From positions 2,328,501 through 2,392,500 of the forward strand of contig NC_064537.1 of NCBI RefSeq assembly GCF_023856365.1: a stretch of DNA of 64,000 nt, written 5' to 3'. Every line of letters begins with the position of its first letter. Position 1 is the stretch's first letter. This document shows positions 51,231 to 61,757 of this stretch, piece after piece. Under the pieces are notes generated by a model. The model worked only from the letters and a program-made list of their open reading frames with translations. It searched no databases and was not told where the DNA came from. Source of the stretch: Brienomyrus brachyistius. Lineage: Eukaryota > Chordata > Actinopteri > Osteoglossiformes > Mormyridae. A program made the position numbers and the translations under genes.

Positions 51231-51364
51231 GATGAATGCTGTTCAGACTTAATTCAGAGGCATTTCAGCTCTGAATGGGCAGGCAGATGGCCAGTAACCA
51301 TTGAGGTTTTTCCCCTCACTGCCTTAGTTTTGCTTCCTCTTGATTTCAAACCTTTCTCATGTAT

Positions 51365-51585
51365 TTGGTGCACCAGGCAGGGTGTTATAAGGATCTGCGG
51401 CTTAGGATGCATCAGATGGTTGTTGGTTCAAATCCAGGTACTGGCAGAGTAATTTCCTTTTTGAGATGTTGAGCAAGGTCCATGACCCTATATTGCTCCT
51501 GGGGCCGTGTCACCCCAATTTCTCAAAATAAAAACACTCCTTTTGATAAAGATATCTGCTAGCTTAATAAATGTAAATAGTTACC
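51365..51585 (+). mobile_element. tRNA-derived SINE, second family
   Basis: B-box-like GGTTCAAATCC near 51425, TGAGCAAGGTCCATGACCCT body and a 3' end with ATCTGCTAGCTTAATAAATG. This layout is typical of fish SINEs. Confidence 0.6.
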
Positions 51586-52540
51586 ACTGTGTTCTATTAA
51601 TCAGATGCCCTGATTCGATTTAATTCTGACTCAAAAGCTAAAGTCGTGATTCCAATTCGATTCGATTCCAATTCAATATCAATCCAATAGGAATGAGACC
51701 TAAAATACCATGTAGCAGCTTTTCCATATTTGGAGATTTTTAAAAAGCACTAAATGGAACAGAAATTTACAAATGCAGATTACAAATGGGAAAGACTGAA
51801 ACTCACATGCCATCTTTCAGAGGCACTTTAACGTAAAGATATGGAAACAACATATATATGAAATATATATATATATATATATATTGGTATTTTGGGGGTT
51901 AGAATCAGCCCTGACCTCACAATTTGATTTGATTTCAACATTTCTACATTTAAGACACATTAAATAATGTGCAATCATATGCGATCATACTATATCTGTT
52001 CATCCAGTGATATAAATTTTCTTTGTACATCACTTGATTTAATTTCACTGTGTTTACTTTGCTTCTATATACTGCTATTTCGCGTCACGGTAAGCAGTGT
52101 GCTGAAAATGACTGCCCTACTTGCCCTGCTTGCATTCACATGCGTCCCCACACTTGGTGTGCTCCATTACCGTGGCTGTGCTCGAATTCAGGGGCTGCTC
52201 CCCCCAGACTAAGCAATGATAGCAGCAGACAGCTACCCAGTGACCATGTCACAGGCAGACAATGGCTTACATGCTACGCTACCAAACTTCTAAAAGAAAA
52301 AAGTAAACTTGTGATTGTGAGCTGCTCCCAGCTGACTTCTGGGTGGGGTTACAGGGGCATGGGGTTCGAGTGACAGGGGTGATAGGAGGGATGTACAGAA
52401 TGTAACCCCCCCCCCCACCCCCAACAGACTATAAAGCAGCTGAACTGAAACGTCTGCAGCGACCAGCAACAAAAACAACAAGGGCGGCTCTCTAAGAGAA
52501 CAATGGAGCGATAGATCACAGACAAAATGAGGCCTGAAGG
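51586..52540. other. Intronic or intergenic, no gene recognised
   Basis: Contains (AT)n at about 51862-51885 and a C run near 52406. No supported ORF. Confidence 0.45.
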
Positions 52541-52547
52541 TGCGGTG

Positions 52548-52865
52548 GGGAATCTCTCTCTCTCTCTCCCTCTCTCTGTCTCTCCCTCTCTCTGTCTCTC
52601 CCTTTCTGCCTTTCTCTCTCCCCTTCTCTCTCTCTGGCTCTTCCTTTCTGCCTTTCTCTCTCCCCTTCTCTCTCTCTGGCTCTTCCTTTCTGCCTCTCTA
52701 CCTCTCTCTGTCTCTCTCCCTCTCTGTTTCTCCTTCTGTCTCTCTGTCCCTCTCTCTAACTCACTCTCTCCCTTGTTCTCTCTCTTGCTCTCTCCCTCCC
52801 TCTCTCTGTCTCTCTCTCTCTCATTCACCCCTCTCTCACTCAGTCTGTCTCACTGTCTCTCTTCT
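52548..52865 (+). repeat. Polypyrimidine (CTCTCTGT-type) simple repeat
   Basis: Imperfect TCTCTCTC/CCCT/TGTCTC motifs over about 320 bp, with a 50-bp segment (CTTCCTTTCTGCC...) tandemly repeated near 52600-52700. Confidence 0.9.
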
Positions 52866-53124
52866 TTTTTCCTTCCTTTACTCTCGTTCATATCCACCTC
52901 GAGGCTGCGCTGGCTGGCAGGCCGGGACCAGCAGCACAGTGACATCTGCACCATACAGTCTCCATAACACCAGCCCTCATTTACCTGACAGTCTCCCTGT
53001 TTGCCTGTAAAAGGAAGTGGCATGCAGGTTTAGGACAGTAATAGGCCAGTACGTGGCACAGCAATTAAGGCACCAAAAGTATGAGCAAAAGCTGACTGAC
53101 TGAAAGGGAAGCTGTGCAGTTGTA

Positions 53125-53476
53125 TTCCATCCATCCATACATTTTCCAAACTGCTTACCCTACTGGGTCACAGGGGATCCAGAGCCTATCCCTGAAGCAA
53201 TGGGCACGAGGCAGGGAACGACCCAGGATGGGGGGCCAGCCCATCGCAGGGCACACTCACACACCATTCACTCACACATACGGGCAATTTAGCAACTCCA
53301 ATTAGCCTCAGCATGTTTTTGGACTGTGGGGGGAAACCGGAGTACCCGGAGGAAACCCCACGACGACATGGGGAGAACATGCAAACTCCACACACATATA
53401 ACCCAGGTGGAGACTCGAACCCGGGTCCCAGAGGTGTGAGGCAACAGTGCTAACCACTGCACCACCATGCCACCCC
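53125..53476 (-). mobile_element. tRNA-derived SINE (copy 2), near full length
   Basis: Minus-strand copy of the family at 39212. Head GGCATGGTGGTGCAGTGG near 53476, B box GGGTTCGAGTC, conserved body and a 3' (GGAT)n-type tail (CCATCCATCC on the + strand near 53128). Confidence 0.8.
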
Positions 53477-54300
53477 CGCAGTTGCATTCATCAGTGGATA
53501 ATTTTATTCTGTAGCGAAACTCAGCTTCCATTTTCAAGCCTGAGTCACAGCCTGAGTGATGTATACTTTGAGTGCAGCAGCATGAACCTAAACTTCACTT
53601 CACCGTTTATTTCATAAAAAGTGCAAGGAGCCATTAATCCTTCACAGTGACCTGCCAAACCAGCCGTCCTCCCAGTTAAAGTTAAAGGACGTGAGAGTGA
53701 GTAGTTCTGCTCTATTAAGTGCTGCCTTTGTTGCACCGAGACCCAAACGCTTTCAGGTATTAGGCTGTTTACAGGACTCGGGTTCTTTAACTGCTCACTC
53801 TGCTAATGGCGTCTGTCAGCGTCAGGATATTTATTTTTGAAATATTTTACCCATTTGCTAATTTTGTGGAATGAGCGAGTTTCTGAGGAGCATTCTGGGA
53901 GGTGGTACAGAGAATCGCAGACATTTTCATGCATGTTTGCATAAATGTAAATTACATATATGTTGACGTTAGTGCTGTTTCACTTTGTAGTCAGAGAGCC
54001 AAGGTTTCTTGATTGAGACACATTGAAAAGACAGAGAGGAGTGGTCAGGGAGCACTGACCCCGAGGCTGATCTTGGACCTCAGTACTGACCCCGAGGCTG
54101 ATCTTGGACCTCAGTACTGACCCCGAGACGGATACTTGACCCCGAGACCTTCCCCTGATCTCAAGACTGACCCATGACTCCAAGATCAACTCCTGATCTT
54201 GGAGAGTCCTGAGGAATGTGGGTCTCCTTGTGCCACTTCAGAACACCTCCAATTTGGAATGACCATGACACATCTTTGTCTCCATCTTTATCCTTCACAG
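53477..54300. other. Distal part of intron before gprc5b coding exon
   Basis: Includes a short repeat of a 31-bp unit (CTGACCCCGAGGCTGATCTT, about 54056-54130). Ends with acceptor TTTATCCTTCACAG at 54300. Confidence 0.55.
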
Positions 54301-54302
54301 AG

Positions 54303-55311
54303 ATGCTGTTCCTCCTCCTGCTCTCTGCTGTGGTTCCAGGCTCCACCCAGGAGGACCCCCCTCCCCGTGGCTGTCCGCCAGACCTGCCGCGGTCGTACTG
54401 GGTCCTGTGCAGCCTGGAGGCGGTGTGGGGTGTGGTCCTGGAGGCGGCGTCGGGTGCCGGGGCACTGGGGGCGCTGCTGCTGGCCATGGTGCTGCTGTTC
54501 TACCGTCTGCGTCGCATCGACGAGCCGGAGCAGCGCAGCAGGGTGGCGCCATTGCTCCTGCTCCTGCCGGGCGTGGCGGCTCTTTTTGGCCTGACCTTCG
54601 CCTTCCTCATCGAGGATGGCGAGCCGCTCTGCGTGGTGCGCCGTGCCCTCTGGGGGCCACTGTTCGCCCTCTGCTTCTCCTGCCTGCTGGTCCAGGCGGT
54701 TCGGCTTTGGTGGCCACCGCGAGGCGGGAGCTCCCAGGGCAGAGGGTGCCCGAGAGGTGCCGTGCTGGTGGGTCTGGCCGTGGCTCTGACACTGGTCCAG
54801 GGCATCATCACAGCTGAGTGGCTGCTGTTGACGGTGGTGCGCCTAGATCTGCCAGCCTGCCAGTACCAGCCTCTGGACTTCGGGCTCTCCTGCACCTATG
54901 TAGCACTGCTGCTGCTGGTAGCTCTGGTGGCCTCAGGCTGCACCCTGTGCCGGAGGGGGCGGCGGCGCCGCTGCGAAGGCGTGTGGCTCTTCCTGGTCTG
55001 TCTGACCTCGGCACTGCTGTGGGCTGCCTGGCTGAGCTTCTATCTGTATGGCAACGAGGCCCTGGGCCGCGCCCCCAGCTGGGATAGGCCCGTGCTGTCG
55101 GGGACACTAGTGGCGCAGGGCTGGCTCTTACTGCTGCTCTATGCTGTCCCAGAGGCCCACGCCTGCCTGAGTCCCTTGGCCTCGGCCTCAATCCCGGATT
55201 ATTTTGACACCTCTCAGTCTCACCCACGCATGAGGGACACAAGCGTCTATGACGTACTGCCCATGCAGTACATGGAGAACCAGGCCTTTGCCTTTGATGA
55301 GCACAGCGCAG
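54303..55311 (+). CDS. gprc5b: gprc5b main coding exon
   Basis: 1009 nt, coding for the signal peptide, all seven helices and the proximal tail. Ends after the first base of an Ala codon at donor CGCAG|GTACTT (phase 1). The frame stays open into the intron to 55541, which is an artefact of intronic sequence. Confidence 0.93.
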
Positions 55312-58091
55312 GTACTTCACCTTCAGCTACTCCATGTTTAGGTGTTCCCAGGGACGGATTATGGGTTGTGTGGGCCCCTGGGCAAAACGTTCGCGAGGGG
55401 CCCCCCCCCCCCACACCACCACCACCACCATCACCACCACAACCACCACAATTCAAGGGCCCTTGGCAGCCAAACACCCTCCCTATAGGGTCAGGGGCCC
55501 TTGTAGGCAGAGGATCAAAGAATGTAGGCCCTCTAAAATAGACAAACGAAAATACATTGTTGATAAGCGTTGCAAATTGTTTTGGGCTAGGAGCCCCACG
55601 GGCCCCCTGCACCCCAAGGGCCCCTGGGCAGCGGCCCCGCTGGCCCGGTACGTAATCCGTCCCTGGGTGTTCCACAGTGCAGGTACTGTACACTGCAGGT
55701 GTTCAACAGTGCAGGTGCTCAGCACTGCAGGTGTACCACAGTGCAGATACTCTACACTGCAGATGATCAACAGTACAGGTACTCAACACACCATGTGTTC
55801 TGCAGTGCAAGTACTCTACACTGCCGATGTTCAGCATCGCATGTACTCCACACTGCAGGTGTTCCACAGTGCAGGTACTCCACACTGAGGTGTTCCACAG
55901 TGCAGATAGGCAATACTACAGGTGTTCCACAGTGCAGGTACTCCACACTGAGGTGTTCCACAGTGCAGATAGGCAATACTACAGATGTTCCACAGTGCAG
56001 GTACTCCACACTGAGGTGTTCCACAGTGCAGGTACTCTACACTGAGGTGTTCCACAGTGCAGATAGGCAATACTACAGATGTTCCACAGTGCAGGTACTC
56101 CACACTGAGGTGTTCCACAGTGCAGGTACTCTACACTGCAAGTGTTCTGCAGAACTTACTGCATATTTATATCAAGTTATGTCACAGGCAACATTAACAT
56201 TGAGGGGATTCATTTAGAAGTTTCTCCATAAAAGTCCATACTCTGCGTGTTGTTATCTGCAGCTCTGAGGTCAGGCAGCAATCCCAACGGACATCTGGGC
56301 ATCCGGAGCAGCGCCCCCTTCCGTAGCAACATCTACCAGCCCACTGAGATGACCGTGGTACTGAACGGGGGCACGGTGAGTGCCTTTCACTGGGGGTCAG
56401 TACTGCAGTTAGACTCTCTTAGCTGCTCTCTGTCCCACCAGCCGGAGATGAACCGTACCTGTTATGCAGTAAGGCGTAGAACCAGGACTGGGGGGATGGT
56501 GGTAGGGCTCACACTGTCTCTAAATGACTCTGTGAGCAGGACCCAAGCACAGTCAGCGCCTCGAAGTGGGCCAGACTCTGTCCCGACTGTAAGCCAACCA
56601 GCCATTCACCACCAGTGATGGACAGGGTTCTGCTAAGCTGCTAACCACTAATTAGCGAACTTTTAACTTTTTTGGCATATTAGCGTTTCCTCTAACTTTG
56701 ACAACTGTTAGCGGACCAAATAGCTTCCACTAAATGTAATTCCACTAACTGTAAATCCACATGTCAACATGTCAAAAACATTTGTAAACTGTTGGCTGAC
56801 TATATGTAAACATAAGAGGTGATTGATCGATAACTTGTTTGATTTAAGGTAGTCTGAGCTAAATGTGAGTGAACGAAAATAAAGTGCATTTACACTGGGG
56901 CACCCTGAACTCAGTGAAGAACAGGATATCTTGTTTATCCGGATTTAAATGGACTTTAAACAGCCTTCTATGCTTGTCTATAGAGGCCCCCAGTTGTATT
57001 TTCCGGGTTCTGTTTGACAGAGCTATAGACCAATAAGGAGCTGAGATTCTCCGGGTAAATGGCGCCATTTTTGCAGGCGATAAGCAGCTTCACTGAGGGC
57101 AGAATAGCAGCATCGGTCAGGTGTGAAATAGGGCTCTTCATACAAAAGCACTTACACCTCGCAGACAGGATATCCTAGGAAGAAAATGTCGATGCAGATT
57201 TATTCCAGAAATTCAACAGAAAGCACCAATACTTAATTGGTTAAGTTCTAAATATCTGGTTTAAGTTAGTGGTCATCGTTAGCTTCCAATACATTTTTTA
57301 GCGATTTATCGGTTTAGTGTTGTCAAATGAAGCTTTGGAGTTAGCAGATCAGCGGCTATGGAAGGTGACTTTGCAGGCCCAGCCGGCTGTGCCCACCGCT
57401 GCTCACAAACAACGCTGCACTCATCTGGTGGTGCGAGGCACACGCACATGTAGCGTGTCACACTGACAGAGAATGTCACACACTCGGAGCCACACTGGAT
57501 CACACGCATGCTGATATTTACTGTTTTAATATAATTACGATAATATTAACCCTAACCTTTTAATAATATAGCACTAATGATGATGGTAATATTACCAATA
57601 ATGTTAACTCGGGAGATACATTTCCTGTGACCCCCCCCCTGAGAGCCTGGCATGCTCATGCACACTGCCCAGCCAGGTGGGGCTCACCAGCTGCTTCCCC
57701 ACCTTGGCTCTCCCCCTCCCCAGGACGCTCACAGCCGCTGTCCCAGCATGAACCACTCCCAGCCAGGGACGTTCCATGACTCATTCTGGCAACGCTGTCC
57801 TTTTGGAGGATATAGGTCAGTAAAAGGTGTGAGGGGTCAGCTAAAATACGGGGGGAGGTCTTCAAGGGTACACCGTCATGGTCTTGGTCCTCTGGCGCTG
57901 TGAAGGAAACATGGAGGTTACTCCTAACACCATGGGCAGGTCTGAGATCAGTGTTAGGGTAGCGCAGGGTGAAGCTCAGTGTGGAGGAAAGTAAGAGGAC
58001 CGAGGGCAGACCAACTGACTTTTGGCTGTTTCGTCTTTTTCCCCAGATCCCAACTGCACCCCCCAACTACACAGGAAGGCACCTGTGGTGA
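54303..58091 (+). CDS. gprc5b: G protein-coupled receptor class C group 5 member B
   Basis: Orphan seven-transmembrane receptor of the RAIG/GPRC5 family, at the plasma membrane. CDS is join(54303..55311, 56263..56375, 58047..58091), 388 residues (mammalian GPRC5B is about 400). The start ATG lies 2 bp after a consensus acceptor; the open frame upstream is intronic. Residues 1-16 look like a signal peptide. Seven TM helices lie at about 40-66, 80-101, 112-133, 152-172, 192-212, 225-246 and 261-283. The short N-terminus lacks a Venus-flytrap domain, as in this family. Family hallmarks include FGLTFAF, LFALCFSCLL, the PDYFDTSQ and YMEN tail motifs, SSAPFRSNIYQPTEM and the C-terminus IPTAPPNYTGRHLW. 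These tail motifs fit GPRC5B rather than GPRC5C. Which teleost paralogue it is cannot be decided here. Confidence 0.93.
55341..55673. mobile_element. hAT-type MITE in gprc5b intron
   Basis: 317-bp element (55349-55665) with inverted ends CAGGGACGGATTA and TAATCCGTCCCTG. It is flanked by a perfect 8-bp duplication GGTGTTCC (55341-55348 and 55666-55673), the size made by hAT transposases. No ORF. It starts 38 bp after the exon's splice junction. Confidence 0.85.
55670..56150 (+). repeat. Intronic minisatellite with donor-like units
   Basis: Degenerate then regular units of CACAGTGCAGGTACTCCAC plus ACTGAGGTGTTC, some with AGATAGGCAATACTA. A 114-bp higher-order unit repeats in the right half. 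The unit resembles the exon donor region at 55301-55320. Confidence 0.88.
56263..56375 (+). CDS. gprc5b: gprc5b penultimate coding exon
   Basis: 113 nt between acceptor ATCTGCAG and donor ACG|GTGAGT. Codes for the conserved tail with SSAPFRSNIYQPTEM and VVLNGGT; joins in phase with both neighbours. Confidence 0.92.
56376..58046. other. gprc5b last intron
   Basis: 1.67 kb, GT...AG. The stretch at about 56600-57350 has TTAGCGAAC and TTTTTTAGCGATT motifs suggestive of a degenerate transposon, but no terminal repeats were resolved. Confidence 0.6.
58047..58091 (+). CDS. gprc5b: gprc5b terminal coding exon
   Basis: After acceptor TTTTTCCCCAG, 14 codons and a TGA give the family-specific C-terminus ending TGRHLW. 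Found by frame continuity from the previous exon (phase 0). Confidence 0.92.
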   Translation: MPTAPPNYTGRHLW

Positions 58092-59825
58092 GGGCAGGGC
58101 TGGAACTGAGGTGCCCACCTCCAGGAGTTGGGGTTGGAGGGACACGGAACCATGGACCCAGGAGGTGGACCGTCAGCAGGGTTTGTTCCTGGACGCCAAC
58201 AAGAAGCCGATGCACTACTTTGTGTCTGAGAAAGACTGAACTGGCAAAACTGATGGCGGAGGAGGAGAATCTGGAAAGGTGAACATCTATGTGAGGAACA
58301 TGCTGATCCCAAACTGTGGTAATTCATCCAAGCGTGGAGAGCAGTGGGAAAAGGTTGGGTTTCACAGTGACAGTGGATATCCTCTCGTGTGAAGGATGGA
58401 CATGATGACCTTTCACTTTTCATCTTCCACAGTAGAGGTGTCAAGGTGGAGACAGTGTTACATCTTCTGAACCCACTGGGATGATCAGATCCAACATGAG
58501 GTGTCCGTGTGTTTGGGCCAGACTTTCAGATGGGCAGTGGACTGATGACACTGTCCATTGTGCCAGTTTTGTCTCTGTGTGGAACGTCACACTGTGCGTT
58601 CGATCTTTTGACCTGGTGCTGGGATTCCAGCTGCAGACAAAGGAGCCGCAGTAACCATAGCTTTTCGTTGTTTTTGTAGAGCAGGTCCTGAGAAGAGTTC
58701 ATGTTTTTTGCACAATATGCTGAAAGAGAGTCATTCATAGGTGCTGCATAGCTCTAGTGTGACTGTGAACATGCTAATGGCCCAAACCCAGAACACGATG
58801 TTGGGGTTTTCGCATTGGACGCTTGAGGATGCTTGGTTCCGGTTCTGTTGCTTGGTGTGGGATACAAAACAAAGCCAGGTTTAACCCTTGGAGTCAGGAA
58901 GTTTCATCCTCTGATTCTCATTTTCCGGATTTCACTGTCCACGTTTGACACCTTTTCAGGTCCCTGACAGTATCATTTCTCCTGTTGATTGGTTGAAAGC
59001 CAATACAGCTAAAGTTTTTCACTCTCAGCCTCAGCGATTAGTCCTGCATATAAATTGGCACGTCTTCGCCCGGGGCACCCGTGACAGATGCTGCTCTTCT
59101 TGATCTCGAAGAAACATGTCATTAGTTTAGCTTCAGCACACATTTAGGAATTGAAAGAAGTCACGAGATTCAGCATCACGGGTCTCCCGACACTCAACAA
59201 AACATAAAGACACAGAAAGTGTCAGATTCTCCACTTTTTCAGGTTTTGATGTTGTAGCTGACTGAACAAATGATAGAGTTTCATTGTGTCTGAGATAATT
59301 TGATGGAATATTCGTCCCGCTTTTCCCCCGGAGCTTGTGACTTATTCCTCTACCAATGAGTGCTAAGAGTGACTGACTTTTGCTGTAACTTGCCTGTCAT
59401 CTTTAAAGGTTTATATTGTGCTGTCTGGACAGACGACTGGACTATTTATACATTTGTAAGAGAAGCCTTCGGTTCTCACAGTGATGTTTTCCACCTTATG
59501 ACGTTCCTGCACTGGCATCAGCCCTGGGTCCTGGGGTGACCCCGACCACCCCAGCCCTCGTCTTCGGGCTGGAAATGCAGGCCTGAGCCCCAGGTGGGGA
59601 GAACCTCAGGCAGCAGTAGATGGACAGGAGGGGGCACAGAGTGACTACCGACGGCTTCTAAGATTTTAGACCACCAACATACCTTTGCACATCCAATTCT
59701 TACCTTTAACTAACAGACCTGTAAGACGATTTAGCTCTACAAATGCAGAATAATATTTTGTGACAGGCTAAAAAATATCACAAGCATGATGTAACAAATA
59801 AAAGAAAAGTATTTGGTGGGACAGA
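58092..59825 (+). other. gprc5b: Probable gprc5b 3' UTR
   Basis: About 1.7 kb without ORFs or repeats, ending after AATAAA at 59797-59802. A second AATAAA at 60130-60135 could give a longer form. Confidence 0.4.
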
Positions 59826-60279
59826 GGACTTAATGTTGGGATCATTTTACCTTTTTAATGAGAGTGGTTTTCTTTGGTACTCTGCTATGATCCCGGATCA
59901 CTGGAGTCACGGAATCCATGCTGGCTCAGGTGCTGTCATCGTGGGCTTTGGATGAGGGGCTTGACCCGCACCTTGAGTTCCATGCCTCCCGTCGCCATGA
60001 CTGCGGACCATACCATACCAGGCCAGGTTGGGGGGGGGTTCCGTGATGACAGCACTGAGCTTTGCATTGTTGACCTCCAAAGGGCCCCAGAAACAAGACC
60101 CCTCTGTTTTCACAGGAAAAACGGTAGAAAATAAAATGCAAGGTTTGTTGTTTACAAGTCTGACTTGCATTTTTTATACATTCTAAAACAACCTTTTGTT
60201 ATATTGCACTCCCTCTCCCCTCCCTCTCCTGTTCTATCTTTCTGTTTCTCTGTCTCTTTCCTTTGTCTTTTTCTGGCAC

Positions 60280-60730
60280 ACTCTTTCACTCCGCTTCTCC
60301 CTTCCCATCGCTCACTCCGCTTCTCCCTTCCCATCGCTCACTCCGCCTCTCCCTTCCCATCCCTCACTCCGCCTCTCCCTTCCCATCCCTCACTCCACCT
60401 CTCCCTTCCCATCCCTCACTCCGCCTCTCCCTTCCCATCCCTCACTCCGCCTCTCCCTTCCCATCCCTCACTCCACCTCTCCCTTCCCATCGCTCACTCT
60501 GCCTCTCCCTTCCCATCCCTCACTCCGCCTCTCCCTTCCCATCGCTCACTCCTCCTCTCCCTTCCCGTCCCTCACTCCGCCTCTCCCTTCCCATCCCTCA
60601 CTCCGCCTCTCCCTTCCTATCGCTCACTCCACCTCTCCCTTCCCATCCCTCACTCCGCCTCTCCCTTCCCATCCCTCACTCCGCCTCTCCCTTCCCATCA
60701 GTCACACTGCCTCTCCCTTACTATCGCTCA
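60280..60730 (+). repeat. 26-bp minisatellite, about 17 units
   Basis: Unit CACTCCGCCTCTCCCTTCCC plus ATCCCT, pyrimidine-rich, with little divergence. Confidence 0.92.
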
Positions 60731-61125
60731 GGCTGCCGAATATTCCTGAGGTCATGCAGAGGCCCGGGGCCCAAGAACACCTTAGAAACTGTCTTGCCCT
60801 CCTTATGCAAGCCCATGCAACTCCACCTGACTGTTTCAGACAAAAACCATAGCAGAATGAAATATTCATTATAATTACAGTTAATCTGCTCAGATGGTTT
60901 AAATGCAGGTTGTTTAGGAAACTGGGTCAATAACGAAATGCTTCCATATAAACTTGGGTCTGAAGACCCGAATTTGGCTGCTTGTTGAGGATTGTTGGAT
61001 TAGGAGCTTTGTGCATAAGACCGTCACATCTTGATGAGCCAAGGCGGTCGTTAAAAATAAAGACCCGCTAGAAATGAAGCAGCATGAAGCCAGCGTGCAT
61101 AAGTCACACGACAGGAAGTCACACC
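60731..61125. other. Intergenic, no feature recognised
   Basis: Unique-looking sequence between two minisatellites. Confidence 0.45.
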
Positions 61126-61129
61126 GAGC

Positions 61130-61757
61130 TGCAGGACAGCCTGGACCAGGAACGCTGTAACTGCCATCGCCAGCACGGAGGACCTGCAGTGTGAGGACAG
61201 GCTGTACCAGGAACGCTGTAACTGCCATCGCCAGCACGGAGGACCTGCAGTGTGAGGACAGGCTGTACCAGGAACGCTGTAACTGCCATCGCCAGCACGG
61301 AGGACCTGCAGTGTGAGGACAGGCTGTACCAGGAACGCTGTAACTGCCATCGCCAGCACGGAGGACCTGCAGTGTGAGGACAGGCTGTACCAGGAACGCT
61401 GTAACTGCCATCGCCAGCACGGAGGACCTGCAGTGTGAGGACAGGCTGTACCAGGAATGCTGTAACTGCCATCGCCAGCACGGAGGACCTGCAGTGTGAG
61501 GACAGGCTGTACCAGGAATGCTGTAACTGCCATCGCCAGCACGGAGGACCTGCAGTGTGAGGAAAGGCTGTACCAGGAACGCTGTAACTGCCATCACCAG
61601 CACGGAGGACCTACAGTGTGAGGACAGGCTGTACCAGGAACGCTGTAACTGCCATCGCCAGCACGGAGGACCTGCAGTGTGAGGACAGCCTGTACCAGGA
61701 ACGCTGTAACTGCCATCGCCGGCACGGAGGACCTGCAGTGTGAGGACAGGCTGCACT
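61130..61757 (+). repeat. 61-bp minisatellite, about 10 units
   Basis: Unit begins GGCTGTACCAGGAACGCTGT and ends TGCAGTGTGAGGACA. Copies differ at only a few bases, implying recent expansion. Since 61 is not a multiple of 3 and the unit lacks stops in several frames, long spurious ORFs arise. Confidence 0.93.

Noticed and set aside
52349..53010. Overlapping ORFs rich in Ser/Leu (sense) and Arg/Glu (antisense)
   Set aside because: Simple CT repeat translated in several frames.
54216..55541. Single-exon 441-codon reading of gprc5b
   Set aside because: Both ends read through introns: an acceptor lies just before the ATG at 54303, a donor sits after 55311, and the conserved tail is in exons at 56263 and 58047.
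55699..56217. ORFs rich in Cys/Ser/Tyr on both strands
   Set aside because: Translations of the intronic minisatellite.
54303..58091. Assignment to GPRC5C
   Set aside because: The DYFDTSQ, SSAPFRSN-YQPTEM and TGRHLW tail fits GPRC5B; the GPRC5C tail is different and longer.
60165..60874. Three overlapping ORFs rich in Pro, Leu and Ser
   Set aside because: Artefacts of the 26-bp pyrimidine minisatellite.
60914..61756. 280-codon minus-strand ORF and its overlapping companions
   Set aside because: Produced by the 61-bp minisatellite; no domain and no conserved start.
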